From NCBI GenBank assembly GCA_031551875.1, contig JAVBNA010000006.1, positions 1-64,000 on the forward strand: a stretch of DNA of 64,000 nt. Reading direction: 5' to 3'. The position numbers and the translations under genes were made by a program. This document shows, in pieces, positions 34,083 to 43,435 of the stretch. The notes under the pieces were generated by a model that worked only from the letters and a program-made list of their open reading frames with translations, searched no databases and was not told the origin of the DNA. Each line of letters begins with the position of its first letter. Position 1 is the stretch's first letter. This DNA comes from JAVBNA01 sp031551875 (lineage in GTDB: Bacteria > Bacillota > Clostridia > Oscillospirales > Acutalibacteraceae).

Positions 34083-34562
34083 ATGAGAATTTTGGTTGTA
34101 TCCGATACCCACGGAGACCTCGCGCTGCTGCGCGAGGTGCTCATACGCCAGCGCAGCGCCGAGGTGGCGCTTCACTTAGGCGACGGCGCGGACGAATTTA
34201 ACATGCTCATGCCGCACTTCCCCGAGAAGATGTTCCTCGGCGTGCGGGGCAACTGCGACTTCGGCAGTGCGCTGGCCCGCGACAGGACGGTTACGCTTGA
34301 AGGCAAGCGAATCTTTCTGACCCACGGCTATGCTCAGGCGGTCAAAACCGGCCGGTATGAGCTGCTGCGGGAGGCGCGGGCACAGAAGGCGGACATCTGC
34401 CTGTACGGGCACACCCACCGGGCGGTCAGCGAGTATGAGGACGGGCTGTACATCTTAAACCCCGGAAGCCTCAGCCGAAATCGTTCGGGAGGAAGCCCCT
34501 CCTACGGACTGATCGACATTACCGAGGGCGGCGTTTTTATAAACGTCGTAAGCTATGACTAG
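34083..34562 (+). CDS. YfcE-like metallophosphoesterase
   Basis: The ATG at 34083 (159 residues) gives the normal family start MRILVVSDTHGD. A longer frame adds residues that do not align. The calcineurin-like metal-binding blocks are all visible: SDTHGD, LGDGADE, RGNCDFGSA, LTHGYAQ, YGHTHRA and NPGSLSRNR. YfcE/MJ0936-type enzymes hydrolyse phosphodiesters and some cyclic nucleotides in vitro. The physiological substrate here is unknown. The stop overlaps a possible earlier start of the biotin ligase gene, so the two are probably in one operon. Confidence 0.9.
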   Translation: MRILVVSDTHGDLALLREVLIRQRSAEVALHLGDGADEFNMLMPHFPEKMFLGVRGNCDFGSALARDRTVTLEGKRIFLTHGYAQAVKTGRYELLREARAQKADICLYGHTHRAVSEYEDGLYILNPGSLSRNRSGGSPSYGLIDITEGGVFINVVSYD

Positions 34563-34575
34563 CGGGGGCGCACCT

Positions 34576-35364
34576 ATGACCGGGTATGAAGCGAGCCTTC
34601 CCGGTTTAACCACCCGCGCACTGGGAAGGCAGGCGATCTGTCTGCCCCGTGTGGGCTCAACCAATGACTATGTAAAAGAGCACGCCGCCGCCCTGCAAAC
34701 CGGCGCGGTGGTATACACCCTGTGCCAGACCGCCGGGCGGGGACGCCGCGGAAAGGACTGGGACGGAGCGGCGGGGCGCATGCTCGCGCTCAGCGTCCTG
34801 CTGCGTCCCGCGCCGGCGCGCGCGCTGCCGGTACTGCCGCTGTGCGTCGGGCTTGCGGCGGCGGAGGAGCTTGAAGCGCTGACCGGCGGCGTGTTTGGCA
34901 TCAAATGGCCCAATGACGTGCTGTGCGGCGGGCGTAAAATTGCCGGCATCCTGTGCGAGGGGTTCTCGATCGGCGGGGAGGGCGCCGCAGTGCTGGGCAT
35001 CGGATTCAACCTGGACGGGGCAATCGTGGACTTCGACCGCGCAGGGCTTCCCTACGCGGGGTCGATTTTATCCGAGACCGGACGGAAGGCCCCGCCGGAA
35101 GCGGTGTCGGCCGCACTTTTGAATCAACTGGAAGTGGTTATGGACGCCTGTGAAGCGGGGGGCTTTCCCGCGGTGCAGGCGCGCTTTGAGAAGAAGTGCC
35201 TGACGATCGGGCGGGAGGTGCGCGTTTTCGGTGCAAACGGGGCGCTGACCGGCGTCGCGGCAGGGCTTGCGGCTGACGGCGCGCTACTGGTTGACTGCGG
35301 CGGGGAAGAGATCTGCATACGGTCAGGCGAGGCGTCGGTGCGCGGGCTGTATGGATATGTATAA
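34576..35364 (+). CDS. birA: Biotin--[acetyl-CoA-carboxylase] ligase (catalytic, no DNA-binding domain)
   Basis: Attaches biotin to the lysine of biotin carboxyl carrier domains. The catalytic core is present: QTAGRGRRGKDW (biotinyl-AMP loop), KWPNDVLCGGRKIAGIL and GIGFNLD, followed by the small C-terminal SH3-like domain. There is no N-terminal winged helix, so it is a monofunctional (class I) ligase that would not act as a repressor. The ATG at 34576 (262 residues) has GGGGG at good spacing. An ATG at 34555 that overlaps the upstream stop has none. Confidence 0.92.
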   Translation: MTGYEASLPGLTTRALGRQAICLPRVGSTNDYVKEHAAALQTGAVVYTLCQTAGRGRRGKDWDGAAGRMLALSVLLRPAPARALPVLPLCVGLAAAEELEALTGGVFGIKWPNDVLCGGRKIAGILCEGFSIGGEGAAVLGIGFNLDGAIVDFDRAGLPYAGSILSETGRKAPPEAVSAALLNQLEVVMDACEAGGFPAVQARFEKKCLTIGREVRVFGANGALTGVAAGLAADGALLVDCGGEEICIRSGEASVRGLYGYV

Positions 35365-35382
35365 TATGGTAGCCGACGATCG

Positions 35383-35411
35383 TTGTGCAATGCACATCTG
35401 TATGATACAAT
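35383..35411 (+). promoter_or_regulatory. Promoter of purL
   Basis: TTGTGC (35383-35388), a 17-base spacer and TACAAT (35406-35411), 44 bases before the ATG at 35455. No room for a purine riboswitch. Confidence 0.6.
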
Positions 35412-35454
35412 AGACCCATAGAATAAAAACGGGAAATCAGGGAGGGAATCGCCA

Positions 35455-38400
35455 ATGCAAAGCGTGATTCGTGTGTTTGTGGAAAAAAAGCCGGGATTCG
35501 ACATCGAGGCGCAGCATATGCTGGAGGATCTGCGCGACAATCTGGGGATGAAGGCGCTCGAAGATCTGCGCCTGTGCTGCCGGTATGACGTGTCGGGGCT
35601 GAGCGAAGAAGAGTTTGCCCGCGCGCGCGGCATCGTCTTTTCCGAGCCCAACGCCGACCTTGTGTACGACGAGCGCTGGATGCCGGGGGCGGGCTACCGT
35701 ATTTTTGCAATCGAATACCTGCCCGGTCAGTATGACCAGCGCGCCGATTCGGCGGCGCAGTGCGCCCAGCTTCTGACACAGGGGGAATGCCCCGAGGTGC
35801 GCACAGCGCGCGTGATCGCGCTGAAAGGAAACCTGACCGACGGGGAATTTGCCCGTGTGCAGAGCTATCTGGTCAACCCAGTGGAAAGCCGGCTCGCCTC
35901 GCTGGACAAGCCGGAGGCGCTTGTGATGACGGCGGACAGACCGGCCGACACCATGCGCATTGCGGGCTTCATCACGTGGAACGAGGATGCCCTGCGCCGC
36001 TATTACGACGGCATGGGTTTTGCCATGACCCTTTCCGACCTCGCCTTCTGCCAAGAGTACTTCCGCGACACCGAGCGGCGTGACCCCACCGTGACCGAGC
36101 TGCGGGTGATCGACACCTACTGGTCGGATCACTGCCGCCACACCACCTTCCTGACCGAGCTGACCGACATTGAAATCGAGCGCGGCGCGCTGTCTAAAAC
36201 GCTTGAGGACGCGCTTTCCCTCTACCATGAGGCGCGGGCGGAGGTGTACGGGGAGGAAGAACGCCGCGTGACGCTCATGGACATGGCGGTCATGGGCATG
36301 AAACTGTTGCGCAAGCGGGGTCTGATCCCCGATCTGGATATCAGCGACGAGATCAACGCCTGCTCGATCGAGGTGCCGGTGGAAATCGACGGCACAACCG
36401 AGCGCTGGCTGGTGCAGTTTAAAAATGAGACCCACAACCACCCGACCGAGATCGAACCCTTCGGCGGGGCGGCGACCTGCCTGGGCGGCGCAATCCGTGA
36501 CCCGCTCTCGGGACGCGCCTACGTCTATCAGGCCATGCGCGTCACCGGGTCGGGCGACCCGCGCGTCACGGTGGAGGACACCCTGCCGGGCAAGCTGCCC
36601 ACCCGCAAGATCACAACCGGTGCGGCCCACGGCTACTCCTCCTACGGCAACCAGATCGGCCTGGCCACCGGACAGGTGACCGAGCTGTACGACCCCGGCT
36701 ATGTGGCCAAGCGCATGGAAATCGGCGCGGTGGTCGGCGCTTCGCCCAAGGCGAACGTAACCCGCGGCGTGCCCGCGCCGGGCGACGTGATCGTCCTGCT
36801 GGGCGGGCGCACCGGACGGGACGGCTGCGGCGGCGCGACCGGCTCCTCCAAGGCGCACACCGAACAGTCGACCACGACCTGCGGCGCCGAGGTGCAAAAG
36901 GGCAACCCGCCCACCGAGCGCAAAATTCAGCGTCTCTTCAGAAACCCCGCCGTCGCGCCGGTCATCAAGCGGTGCAACGACTTCGGCGCGGGCGGCGTGT
37001 GCGTCGCGATCGGTGAGCTGGCCGACGGGCTGTCCATCGAGCTGGATAAAGTACCAAAGAAATACGACGGCCTGGACGGCACCGAGCTGGCCATTTCCGA
37101 ATCGCAGGAGCGTATGGCGGTGGTGCTCGATCCGAAGGACGTCGACGCCTTCATCAAAGCCGCTGACGGGGAGAACCTCGAGGCGGTGGCGGTCGCTGTG
37201 GTGACCGCCGACCCCACGCTGTCCATGACGTGGCGGGGGGACGAGATCGTGTCGCTGAAGCGCGCGTTTCTCGACACCAACGGGGTGACCCAGCGCGCGA
37301 AAGCCAAGCTGTCCTGCCCCGACATTGCAGAAAATTACCGAACCAAAGAACCGGAAACCCTCCGCGGTCTGTCCGTCTCCGAGGCGTTTGCCGCTAACCT
37401 GTCCCGGCTGGAGGTGTGCTCTCAGAAGGGACTGGGCGAGCGCTTTGACGCGAGCATCGGCGCGGCGACCGTGCTCATGCCCTTCGGCGGCGCGTACCAG
37501 CTGACCCCCGAGGAGGCGATGGTCGCCACCCTGCCGGTCGAGCGGGGGGAGACCACGACGGCGACCGCCATGAGCTACGGCTTTATGCCGGGGCTGTCGC
37601 GGTGGAGCCCTTTCCACGGCGCGGCCTATGCGGTTGTGGAATCGATGTCCAGGCTGCTCGCGGTGGGCGCTGACCCGCTCTCGGCGCGGCTGTCCTTCCA
37701 GGAATACTTCGAGCGGCTGCACGACAAGCCCGAACGTTGGGGCAAGCCGGCGGCGGCGCTGTTCGGCGCGCTGACCGCGCAGATCTCTCTTTCCGTGCCC
37801 TCGATCGGCGGCAAGGACAGCATGTCCGGCTCCTTTGAGCAGCTTGACGTGCCTCCCACGCTGGTCAGCTTTGCGTTGGCAATGACCAAGGCGGAGGACA
37901 CCCTGTCGACGGCGTTCACCCGTCCGGGGACGCGCGTCGTGCTCGCGGACATTCCCGAACAGGCGGGGCAGGCTCTGCCCGACTGGGAGAAGCTCAGGGC
38001 ATTGTATAAAGAGATTTACGCCATGATGAGACGCGGCGAAGTGCTGTCCGCGGCGGTCGTGCGCGAGGGCGGTGCGGCGGCGGCGGTTGCCCGCATGTGC
38101 TTCGGCAATAAGGTCGGATTTGTCTTTGATAAGGTGAGCCGTGAGATGCTGTATACCCCCCGTGCGGGCGCGCTGGTGCTTGCGCTCACCGAGGGCGCGG
38201 CACTGCCCGCAGGTGCGATCATGCTCGGCCGTACGACCGACGACGACGCCATTACAGTGGACGGCGAGGTGCTGCCGCTGGAGGGTTTGCTGGACGCCTG
38301 GTCGGCGCCGCTTGAGCCCATTTTCCCCGTGCGGGCCGAGGGACCCCAAGCGGTTCCGGAGACGCCCCTGTACACCGAACGGAGCGACCGCGCCCCGGCG

Positions 38401-39210
38401 ATCAAAACCGCAAAACCGCGCGTGTTTATCCCGGTGTTCCCCGGAACAAACTGCGAGGTGGACAGTGCCCGTGCATTTGAGAGAGCGGGCGCGCAGGCTG
38501 ACATCCTCATTGTGCGCAACCTGACGCCGAGCGCGATTGAGGAAACGCTCGCCCGCATGGCGGAGGGCATAAAGCAAGCCCAGATTGTCATGATCCCCGG
38601 CGGCTTTTCGGGCGGCGACGAGCCCGACGGTTCGGGCAAGTTCATCGCCACCACCTTCCGCAACCCCCGCGTCAGTGAGGCGGTCACCGACTTGCTGGAG
38701 GCGCGCGACGGCCTGATGCTGGGCATCTGCAACGGCTTCCAGGCGCTCATCAAACTGGGGCTTGTGCCCTACGGAAAGATCACCGATATTGGAGAAACCG
38801 ACCCTACACTGACCTTCAATACGCTGGGACGCCACGTCTCGCGCATGGTGTACACCCGCGCTGCCTCGGTACAGTCGCCGTGGCTTGCGCTGTCCCAGCC
38901 GGGCGAGGTGCACTGCGTACCCGTGTCGCACGGCGAAGGACGCTTTGTCGCCGACGAGACAACCCTGTGCAGCCTGCGTGACAATGGCCAGATCGCGTTC
39001 CAATACTGTGACCCATTTGGTAACCCCTCGTCTGACATCGCCTGGAATCCCAACGGATCAGCGTGGGCGATCGAGGGCATCACAAGCCCCGACGGGCGCA
39101 TTCTGGGCAAGATGGGACATTCCGAACGGTCGGGCGGGCATCGCTATAAAAATGTGCCGGGCGAGAAGGATCAGAAGATTTTTGCCTCGGGTGTGGCCTA
39201 TTTCAAGTAG
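35455..39210 (+). CDS. purL: Phosphoribosylformylglycinamidine synthase, long fused form
   Basis: The 1251-residue enzyme makes FGAM from FGAR, ATP and glutamine, step four of purine synthesis. It has the small N-terminal PurS-like part, two AIR-synthase-like halves (KNETHNHPTEIEPFGGAATC, NDFGAGGVCVAIGELADGLS, SIGGKDSMSG) and a C-terminal class I glutaminase (VFIPVFPGTNCEVDSARAF, nucleophile Cys in LGICNGFQALI, and PVSHGEGRF). So PurS, PurL and PurQ are joined in one chain, as in proteobacteria and many Clostridia. Start after GGGAGGG. It is followed at 15 bases by prmA with its own ribosome site. Confidence 0.96.
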   Translation: MQSVIRVFVEKKPGFDIEAQHMLEDLRDNLGMKALEDLRLCCRYDVSGLSEEEFARARGIVFSEPNADLVYDERWMPGAGYRIFAIEYLPGQYDQRADSAAQCAQLLTQGECPEVRTARVIALKGNLTDGEFARVQSYLVNPVESRLASLDKPEALVMTADRPADTMRIAGFITWNEDALRRYYDGMGFAMTLSDLAFCQEYFRDTERRDPTVTELRVIDTYWSDHCRHTTFLTELTDIEIERGALSKTLEDALSLYHEARAEVYGEEERRVTLMDMAVMGMKLLRKRGLIPDLDISDEINACSIEVPVEIDGTTERWLVQFKNETHNHPTEIEPFGGAATCLGGAIRDPLSGRAYVYQAMRVTGSGDPRVTVEDTLPGKLPTRKITTGAAHGYSSYGNQIGLATGQVTELYDPGYVAKRMEIGAVVGASPKANVTRGVPAPGDVIVLLGGRTGRDGCGGATGSSKAHTEQSTTTCGAEVQKGNPPTERKIQRLFRNPAVAPVIKRCNDFGAGGVCVAIGELADGLSIELDKVPKKYDGLDGTELAISESQERMAVVLDPKDVDAFIKAADGENLEAVAVAVVTADPTLSMTWRGDEIVSLKRAFLDTNGVTQRAKAKLSCPDIAENYRTKEPETLRGLSVSEAFAANLSRLEVCSQKGLGERFDASIGAATVLMPFGGAYQLTPEEAMVATLPVERGETTTATAMSYGFMPGLSRWSPFHGAAYAVVESMSRLLAVGADPLSARLSFQEYFERLHDKPERWGKPAAALFGALTAQISLSVPSIGGKDSMSGSFEQLDVPPTLVSFALAMTKAEDTLSTAFTRPGTRVVLADIPEQAGQALPDWEKLRALYKEIYAMMRRGEVLSAAVVREGGAAAAVARMCFGNKVGFVFDKVSREMLYTPRAGALVLALTEGAALPAGAIMLGRTTDDDAITVDGEVLPLEGLLDAWSAPLEPIFPVRAEGPQAVPETPLYTERSDRAPAIKTAKPRVFIPVFPGTNCEVDSARAFERAGAQADILIVRNLTPSAIEETLARMAEGIKQAQIVMIPGGFSGGDEPDGSGKFIATTFRNPRVSEAVTDLLEARDGLMLGICNGFQALIKLGLVPYGKITDIGETDPTLTFNTLGRHVSRMVYTRAASVQSPWLALSQPGEVHCVPVSHGEGRFVADETTLCSLRDNGQIAFQYCDPFGNPSSDIAWNPNGSAWAIEGITSPDGRILGKMGHSERSGGHRYKNVPGEKDQKIFASGVAYFK

Positions 39211-39225
39211 GGAGGGCGAGAAACC

Positions 39226-40152
39226 ATGAGTGAATGGACCGAAGTGGTGGTGTCTGTGCCGGTCGGAGATATCGGCCGCGCGGGCGACATCGCCCAGATG
39301 GTGGTGCCCTACGGAATATATATTGAGGATTACTCTCAGCTGGAGCGGGAAACCCAGGAGATCGCACACATCGATCTGATCGATGAAGAGCTTCTTAAAA
39401 AGGGCCGTACCAAAGGACTTGTGCACATCTACCTAGAGCCGCAGGAAAACCCGCAGGAGGCACTGGCCTTTCTGCGCGAGCGGTACACAGAGGCGGGCAT
39501 CGCGCATGAGCTGTCCATGGTCACCGTGCGCGAGGAGGACTGGGCGGAGGGGTGGAAGAAATATTTCACCCCGCTGCCGGTGGGGGAAAAGCTGCTGATT
39601 CAGCCCACCTGGGAGAAGCTGCCCGACGAATTTGCCGGCCGCGCCCTGCTGTGGATCGACCCCGGCATGGCGTTCGGCACGGGCGGGCACGCGACCACGC
39701 GGCTGTGCCTGGAGACGCTTGAGCGGGTGATCAAACCCGGCGCGACAGTGCTTGACGTCGGGTGCGGCAGCGGGATTCTCTCCATGGCGGCGCTTTTACT
39801 GGGCGCGTCACGGACGGTGGGCGTGGACATCGACGCCCTCGCGGTCAAGACGGCGGTGGAGAACGGCGCGCGCAACCATATGGCGCCGCCCCGCTACACC
39901 ATCGTGGAGGGTGACCTGACCGGGAGCATCAGCGGCACGTTCGACGTGGTGGTCGCCAACATTGTCGCCGACGTGATCTGCGCGCTGTGCGCCGACGTGG
40001 GACGGTTTCTCGCGCCGGGCGGCAGGTTCGTCGCCTCGGGCATCATCGATACGCGCGAGGGCGACGTGCGCGCGGCCTTTGCACAGCATGGGCTGACAGT
40101 TTCTGAACGGTACGCCGAGGACGGCTGGGTGTGCCTGGTTGCACAGTTCTAA
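39226..40152 (+). CDS. prmA: Ribosomal protein L11 methyltransferase
   Basis: The 308-residue SAM-dependent enzyme trimethylates lysines and the N-terminus of ribosomal protein L11. Family patterns visible: WAEGWKKYFTPLPVGEKLLI, DPGMAFGTGGHATTRLCLE, the SAM loop VLDVGCGSGILSMAALLLGA, GVDIDALAVKTAVENG and NIVADVICAL. The length is normal. The ATG has GGGAGGGCGAG upstream. Co-transcription with purL is likely; the pairing is not functionally obvious. It ends at a strong bidirectional terminator. Confidence 0.95.
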   Translation: MSEWTEVVVSVPVGDIGRAGDIAQMVVPYGIYIEDYSQLERETQEIAHIDLIDEELLKKGRTKGLVHIYLEPQENPQEALAFLRERYTEAGIAHELSMVTVREEDWAEGWKKYFTPLPVGEKLLIQPTWEKLPDEFAGRALLWIDPGMAFGTGGHATTRLCLETLERVIKPGATVLDVGCGSGILSMAALLLGASRTVGVDIDALAVKTAVENGARNHMAPPRYTIVEGDLTGSISGTFDVVVANIVADVICALCADVGRFLAPGGRFVASGIIDTREGDVRAAFAQHGLTVSERYAEDGWVCLVAQF

Positions 40153-40160
40153 AAGAAGAA

Positions 40161-40184
40161 GGGCGGCTCCGAAAGGAGCCGCCC
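40161..40184. terminator. Bidirectional terminator between prmA and a convergent gene
   Basis: GGGCGGCTCC (40161-40170) pairs with GGAGCCGCCC (40175-40184) around GAAA. TTTT follows on the plus strand, and a T-rich TTCTTCTTTT on the minus strand. Confidence 0.9.
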
Positions 40185-40194
40185 GGTTTTGCGT

Positions 40195-40785
40195 TTAGGG
40201 GTCAAATGTGACGATGATAATTCCGTTTTCGTTGGATCCTTCATCTGGAGAAAGCTCTTCATCTCCCGTAATGATATAAACCTTTGCACATGTTTCCGAC
40301 TCCCATTCCACCTCAATGTCCGCGCCGCCCCAGAAATCGAAAAAGCTCACATATCCATTGTCCTGCTCTTCATAGAAAAAGCGGTATTTGACCGGACAGG
40401 CTTCATAGTACGCGTCAATAAACCCGCCCTCGAAAACCGCCACCTGATGACTTCCGGAGGGGGAGGAATATAGCGTATGAGATCCGCTTATCATGACAAA
40501 AAGGCAAGCGTACGGGAACACAAAGAGCAGACCTAGCGCGGTGAGCACAGAGGGCACGGCGGTCAGCCATCTTCTGAGCAAGACGCGTTTCACCTTGACC
40601 CGGATGAGAAACAAATACCACGTCAGGCAGAGGAGCACGGTGGAATAACCGAGAAACGCGAGAAAAAACGCGCTGAGGGGGCGAAGCCCCCTGATCAGTA
40701 AAAACAGGTCAAGAGAAACAACAAAGAGGGTAAAAACAGAGAGAATTACCAGCCAAACGATTCTTTTGGTACGTGATGTTTTCAT
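40195..40785 (-). CDS. Hypothetical membrane protein with acidic external domain
   Basis: The start at 40785 follows AAGGACG and gives 196 residues. A longer frame reaching into the next gene lacks any support. Three to four transmembrane helices fill residues ~8-100 (VWLVILSVFTLFVVSLDLFL, LSAFFLAFLGYSTVLLCLTW, LGLLFVFPYACLFVMI), then an extracytoplasmic C-terminal part rich in Asp, Glu and aromatics (YYEACPVKYRFFYEEQDNGY, DIEVEWESETCAKVYII). No known domain is recognised. It lies downstream of the metal transporter genes, 17 bases after znuB's stop, so it may share their transcript. Confidence 0.65.
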   Translation of the reverse strand: MKTSRTKRIVWLVILSVFTLFVVSLDLFLLIRGLRPLSAFFLAFLGYSTVLLCLTWYLFLIRVKVKRVLLRRWLTAVPSVLTALGLLFVFPYACLFVMISGSHTLYSSPSGSHQVAVFEGGFIDAYYEACPVKYRFFYEEQDNGYVSFFDFWGGADIEVEWESETCAKVYIITGDEELSPDEGSNENGIIIVTFDP

Positions 40786-40802
40786 AAAACGTCCTTCCTT
40801 TT

Positions 40803-41654
40803 TTACGCTTCCCGCCGCTTCAAGCGGTTCAGAAAGAAGGTTGCGAAGAAAATGACCGCCGCCACGAGCACAATCGTCCCGCCGGCGGAGGAGTCCAGAT
40901 AATAGGAAGCAATAAGCCCGCTGACACCAGAAACCACCGCGAACAGCACCGAGATCAGGCAGTAGGAGCGCGCACCGTGGGAGAGGTTGCGGGCGGCGGC
41001 GGCAGGCAGGATGAGCAGCGAATTGATGATCAGGATGCCCACCCACTGGATGGAGACCGTAACGATGATCGCAACAATCAGGATGAAGAGACGTTCCACC
41101 GCGCGCACGGGGACGCCGCGGCTGGCGGCGAGGCTGGGGCTGACGCTGGAGAGCACCAGCCGGTTGAAGAGCACCGCCCACGCGATCACCACGCACAGCA
41201 GTACGATCGCAAGCATGGTGATGTTCTGCGGCTGGATGCTCAAAATGTCGCCGATCAGGAAGGTGGAGAATTTCGCGAAGCCGCCCCCCTTGGAGAGAAG
41301 CACAATGCCCAGAGCCACCGCCGTCGAGGAAAAGACACCGATGATCGTGTCGGGGGAGGAGAGGGCGGAGTTTTTCACCTCGCTGATGCACAGCGCAAAC
41401 AGGATGGCAAAGGCCACCATGGAAATCACGTAGTTGTCAATGCCGATCATGACGCCGATCGCGATGCCGGTCAGCGCCGAGTGTCCCAGCGCGTCGGAGA
41501 AAAAGGACAGGCGGTTGTTGACCACCATCGTGCCGATCAGGCCGAACAGCGGGGAAATCAAAATAATGGCCAGCAGCGCGTAGAGCATGAAGTTGTACTG
41601 CGCCCACTCAAAGGGCAGCACCGCCCGCAGAGCCTGCAAAATCCAGTCCATCAT
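40803..41654 (-). CDS. znuB: Metal ABC transporter permease (ZnuB/MntB type)
   Basis: The 283-residue permease has about eight transmembrane helices and the ABC-3 family signature around residues 50-75 and 150-220 (SFFSDALGHSALTGIAIGV, SVSPSLAASRGVPVRAVERL, INSLLILPAAAARNLS). The start ATG directly follows the stop of the ATPase gene (TAAATG), so the two are translationally coupled. It imports zinc (or manganese) bound by the lipoprotein at 42394. Metal identity cannot be fixed from the permease. Confidence 0.93.
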   Translation of the reverse strand: MMDWILQALRAVLPFEWAQYNFMLYALLAIILISPLFGLIGTMVVNNRLSFFSDALGHSALTGIAIGVMIGIDNYVISMVAFAILFALCISEVKNSALSSPDTIIGVFSSTAVALGIVLLSKGGGFAKFSTFLIGDILSIQPQNITMLAIVLLCVVIAWAVLFNRLVLSSVSPSLAASRGVPVRAVERLFILIVAIIVTVSIQWVGILIINSLLILPAAAARNLSHGARSYCLISVLFAVVSGVSGLIASYYLDSSAGGTIVLVAAVIFFATFFLNRLKRREA

Positions 41655-42401
41655 TTACAGCGACCTCCATTCGTCCAGCCCGAAGGCCGCCCGCACCTTT
41701 TTATCCTGAAAGACCTCCTGCGGTGTGCCGACACAGTGAATGCGCTTGTCGAGGTAAGCGCAGCGGGTGGCGAAATCGCGCACCTGGCGCAGGTCGTGGG
41801 AGACCAGGATGATGGGCATGTGGTATTCTTCGCGCAGCTCGGACAGCAGGGCGTAAAACTCCTGCGCGCCCCGGTGATCAATGGCGGACACCGGCTCGTC
41901 AAGCAGCAGCAGGTCGGGCATGGGGGAGAGGGTGAAGGCGAGCAGCACCCGCTGCAGCTCGCCGCCCGACAGCGCGCCAATGCGCTTATGCAGCAGCGCG
42001 TCGGCATGGACTTTGTGTAGCATCTCGCGGGCATTTTGCAGCGCCTTGTCCGAGCGCCTGAACCAGATGGGCGTGTCGGACAGACCGGCGCAGAAAAAGT
42101 CGGCGACCGTCAGGGGTGTGCCGGGATCGATTTCGAGCGACTGGGGCATATACCCGATGCGCGGGCGGGCCTGCGGCCGCCCCTCCGAGTCGAGAAAGGC
42201 AATCGTGCCCTCGTGGCGGATCTGTCCCAGAATCGTGCGCACCAGCGTGGTTTTTCCCGCGCCGTTGAGGCCGATCAGCGCGAGGATTTCCCCGTGGCGC
42301 ACCTCAAGTGTAATGCGGTCGAGGATGACCTGCTTCTGCTTTTTCACGCTGACGTTGGTCAGCTGCGCCGAACAGCGGCAGCTGTGGTTTTGGTCACTCA
42401 T
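41655..42401 (-). CDS. znuC: Metal ABC transporter ATP-binding protein (ZnuC type)
   Basis: The 248-residue ATPase has Walker A LNGAGKTT, Q-loop YMPQSLEIDPGTP, signature LSGGELQRVLLA, Walker B LLLLDEPVSAID and the H-loop LVSHDL. An unusual feature is the N-terminal HSCRCSAQL segment with three potential metal-binding residues (His and two Cys). The gene overlaps the lipoprotein gene upstream by eight bases and abuts the permease gene, forming a compact A-C-B operon. Confidence 0.93.
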   Translation of the reverse strand: MSDQNHSCRCSAQLTNVSVKKQKQVILDRITLEVRHGEILALIGLNGAGKTTLVRTILGQIRHEGTIAFLDSEGRPQARPRIGYMPQSLEIDPGTPLTVADFFCAGLSDTPIWFRRSDKALQNAREMLHKVHADALLHKRIGALSGGELQRVLLAFTLSPMPDLLLLDEPVSAIDHRGAQEFYALLSELREEYHMPIILVSHDLRQVRDFATRCAYLDKRIHCVGTPQEVFQDKKVRAAFGLDEWRSL

Positions 42402-43353
42402 GGGCGGAGCCTCCCTGTTCGTTGATTTTCACGCTTTCAAGCAGCGTTTCGGTGTTGCGGCGCATGCCTTCGAGATAGGCGTCCGGGTTGTCCGCACCCG
42501 TGACAATGGGGTCAAGGGTGAGCAGGGCGCATCCGGTCTCCCGAGCGACCACTTTGGCCGAAGCGCTGCTGTACTGCGGCTCGGCAAAGACGGCGGTGAT
42601 GCGGTGTTCGCGCACCAGTTCGATCAGCTCGACCAGCCGGCGCGGGGAGGGGGATTCATCCGGTTCGGTCTCAATGACCGCCTCGACGGTCAGACCGAAG
42701 TCGTCGGCGAGGTACTCAAACGCCGCGTGGAAGGTGATGATGCGCAGATCGGGCGCCTCCGACAATGCGGTCTGCATATCGGCTTGCAGCGTGCGCAGCG
42801 ACGCGAGATAGCGGTCGCGGTTCTTTTCATAGAGGGGGGCACGGTCGGGGTCGCGCTCACACAGCCCGCGGGCGATGTTCTCCACCTGGGCGATATAGCG
42901 GCTCACCGACGTCCATACGTGGGGGTTGGGACCGTCGTGGTCATGGTCGTGGTCGTGGCCGTCGTGCGCATCCTCTTCCTCATGGCCGTGCTCCTCCAGC
43001 AGCGCGATGCCCTCCGACGCGTCCAGAACCGTCAGGCCGGGGACGCCCTCGGCCACACGGTTCAAAAAGGACTCCATGCCCGCCCCGTTGATGACAAACA
43101 GGTCGGCGCTCTCCAGTTTTTTCATATCGCCGGGCAGCAGGGTGTAGTCGTGCAGGCAGCCTGCCTGTGTGTCAGTCATCAGCTTGGCCTCCACGCCGTC
43201 CACGCCCTCGGTCAGGTTGAGCAGGGTGATGTACACCGGATAGATGCTGCCCACCACGAGGAAATCGGCCGGCTTCGCGGATTGTCGGGTGCAGCCGGAA
43301 AGCGACGCACTGCCCATCAGGACACACAGCAGCAGCGGCAACAGTTTACGCAA
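42394..43353 (-). CDS. znuA: Zinc-binding lipoprotein of a metal ABC transporter (ZnuA/AdcA type)
   Basis: The 319-residue protein has a lipobox ending LSGC, a cluster A-I metal-binding fold, and a His/Asp-rich loop (EEHGHEEEDAHDGHDHDHDH) right before NPHVW, the hallmark of zinc-specific members. Further likely ligands are the His in TFHAAFEYLADDFGL and the Asp in LLTLDPI. The start codon is TTG at 43353, nine bases after AAAGGAGG. The nearest ATG would remove the signal peptide. A hairpin with a T6 run ends directly before the ribosome site, so expression may be attenuated. Zinc repression (Zur) is likely but no box was identified. Confidence 0.92.
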   Translation of the reverse strand: MRKLLPLLLCVLMGSASLSGCTRQSAKPADFLVVGSIYPVYITLLNLTEGVDGVEAKLMTDTQAGCLHDYTLLPGDMKKLESADLFVINGAGMESFLNRVAEGVPGLTVLDASEGIALLEEHGHEEEDAHDGHDHDHDHDGPNPHVWTSVSRYIAQVENIARGLCERDPDRAPLYEKNRDRYLASLRTLQADMQTALSEAPDLRIITFHAAFEYLADDFGLTVEAVIETEPDESPSPRRLVELIELVREHRITAVFAEPQYSSASAKVVARETGCALLTLDPIVTGADNPDAYLEGMRRNTETLLESVKINEQGGSAHE

Positions 43354-43370
43354 GGGATCAAGCCTCCTTT

Positions 43371-43395
43371 AAAAAACCGCGGGAATTCCCCGCAG
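43371..43395 (-). terminator. Hairpin with T run just before the znuA ribosome site
   Basis: On the minus strand GCGGG-GAATT-CCCGC with an added C-G and T-G pair is followed by GG and T6, which runs straight into AAAGGAGG of znuA. It can end transcripts from the flavodoxin-like gene or attenuate znuA. Confidence 0.6.
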
Positions 43396-43399
43396 TACA

Positions 43400-43435
43400 G
43401 CGCCGCCGCATCCCCCAAAGCGGGCGCGGCGGCGC
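43400..43435 (-). other. Ten-base-pair GC stem-loop upstream of the znuA terminator
   Basis: GCGCCGCCGC (43400-43409) pairs perfectly with 43426-43435 across a 16-base loop. It stands right next to the terminator-like hairpin, giving two consecutive structures in the 106-base gap. Confidence 0.5.

Noticed and set aside
35437..39003. Open frame of ~1188 codons opposite purL
   Set aside because: It is a high-GC shadow antisense to a complete, well conserved purL. Its translation is Arg/His/Gly-rich, has no ribosome site and matches no family.
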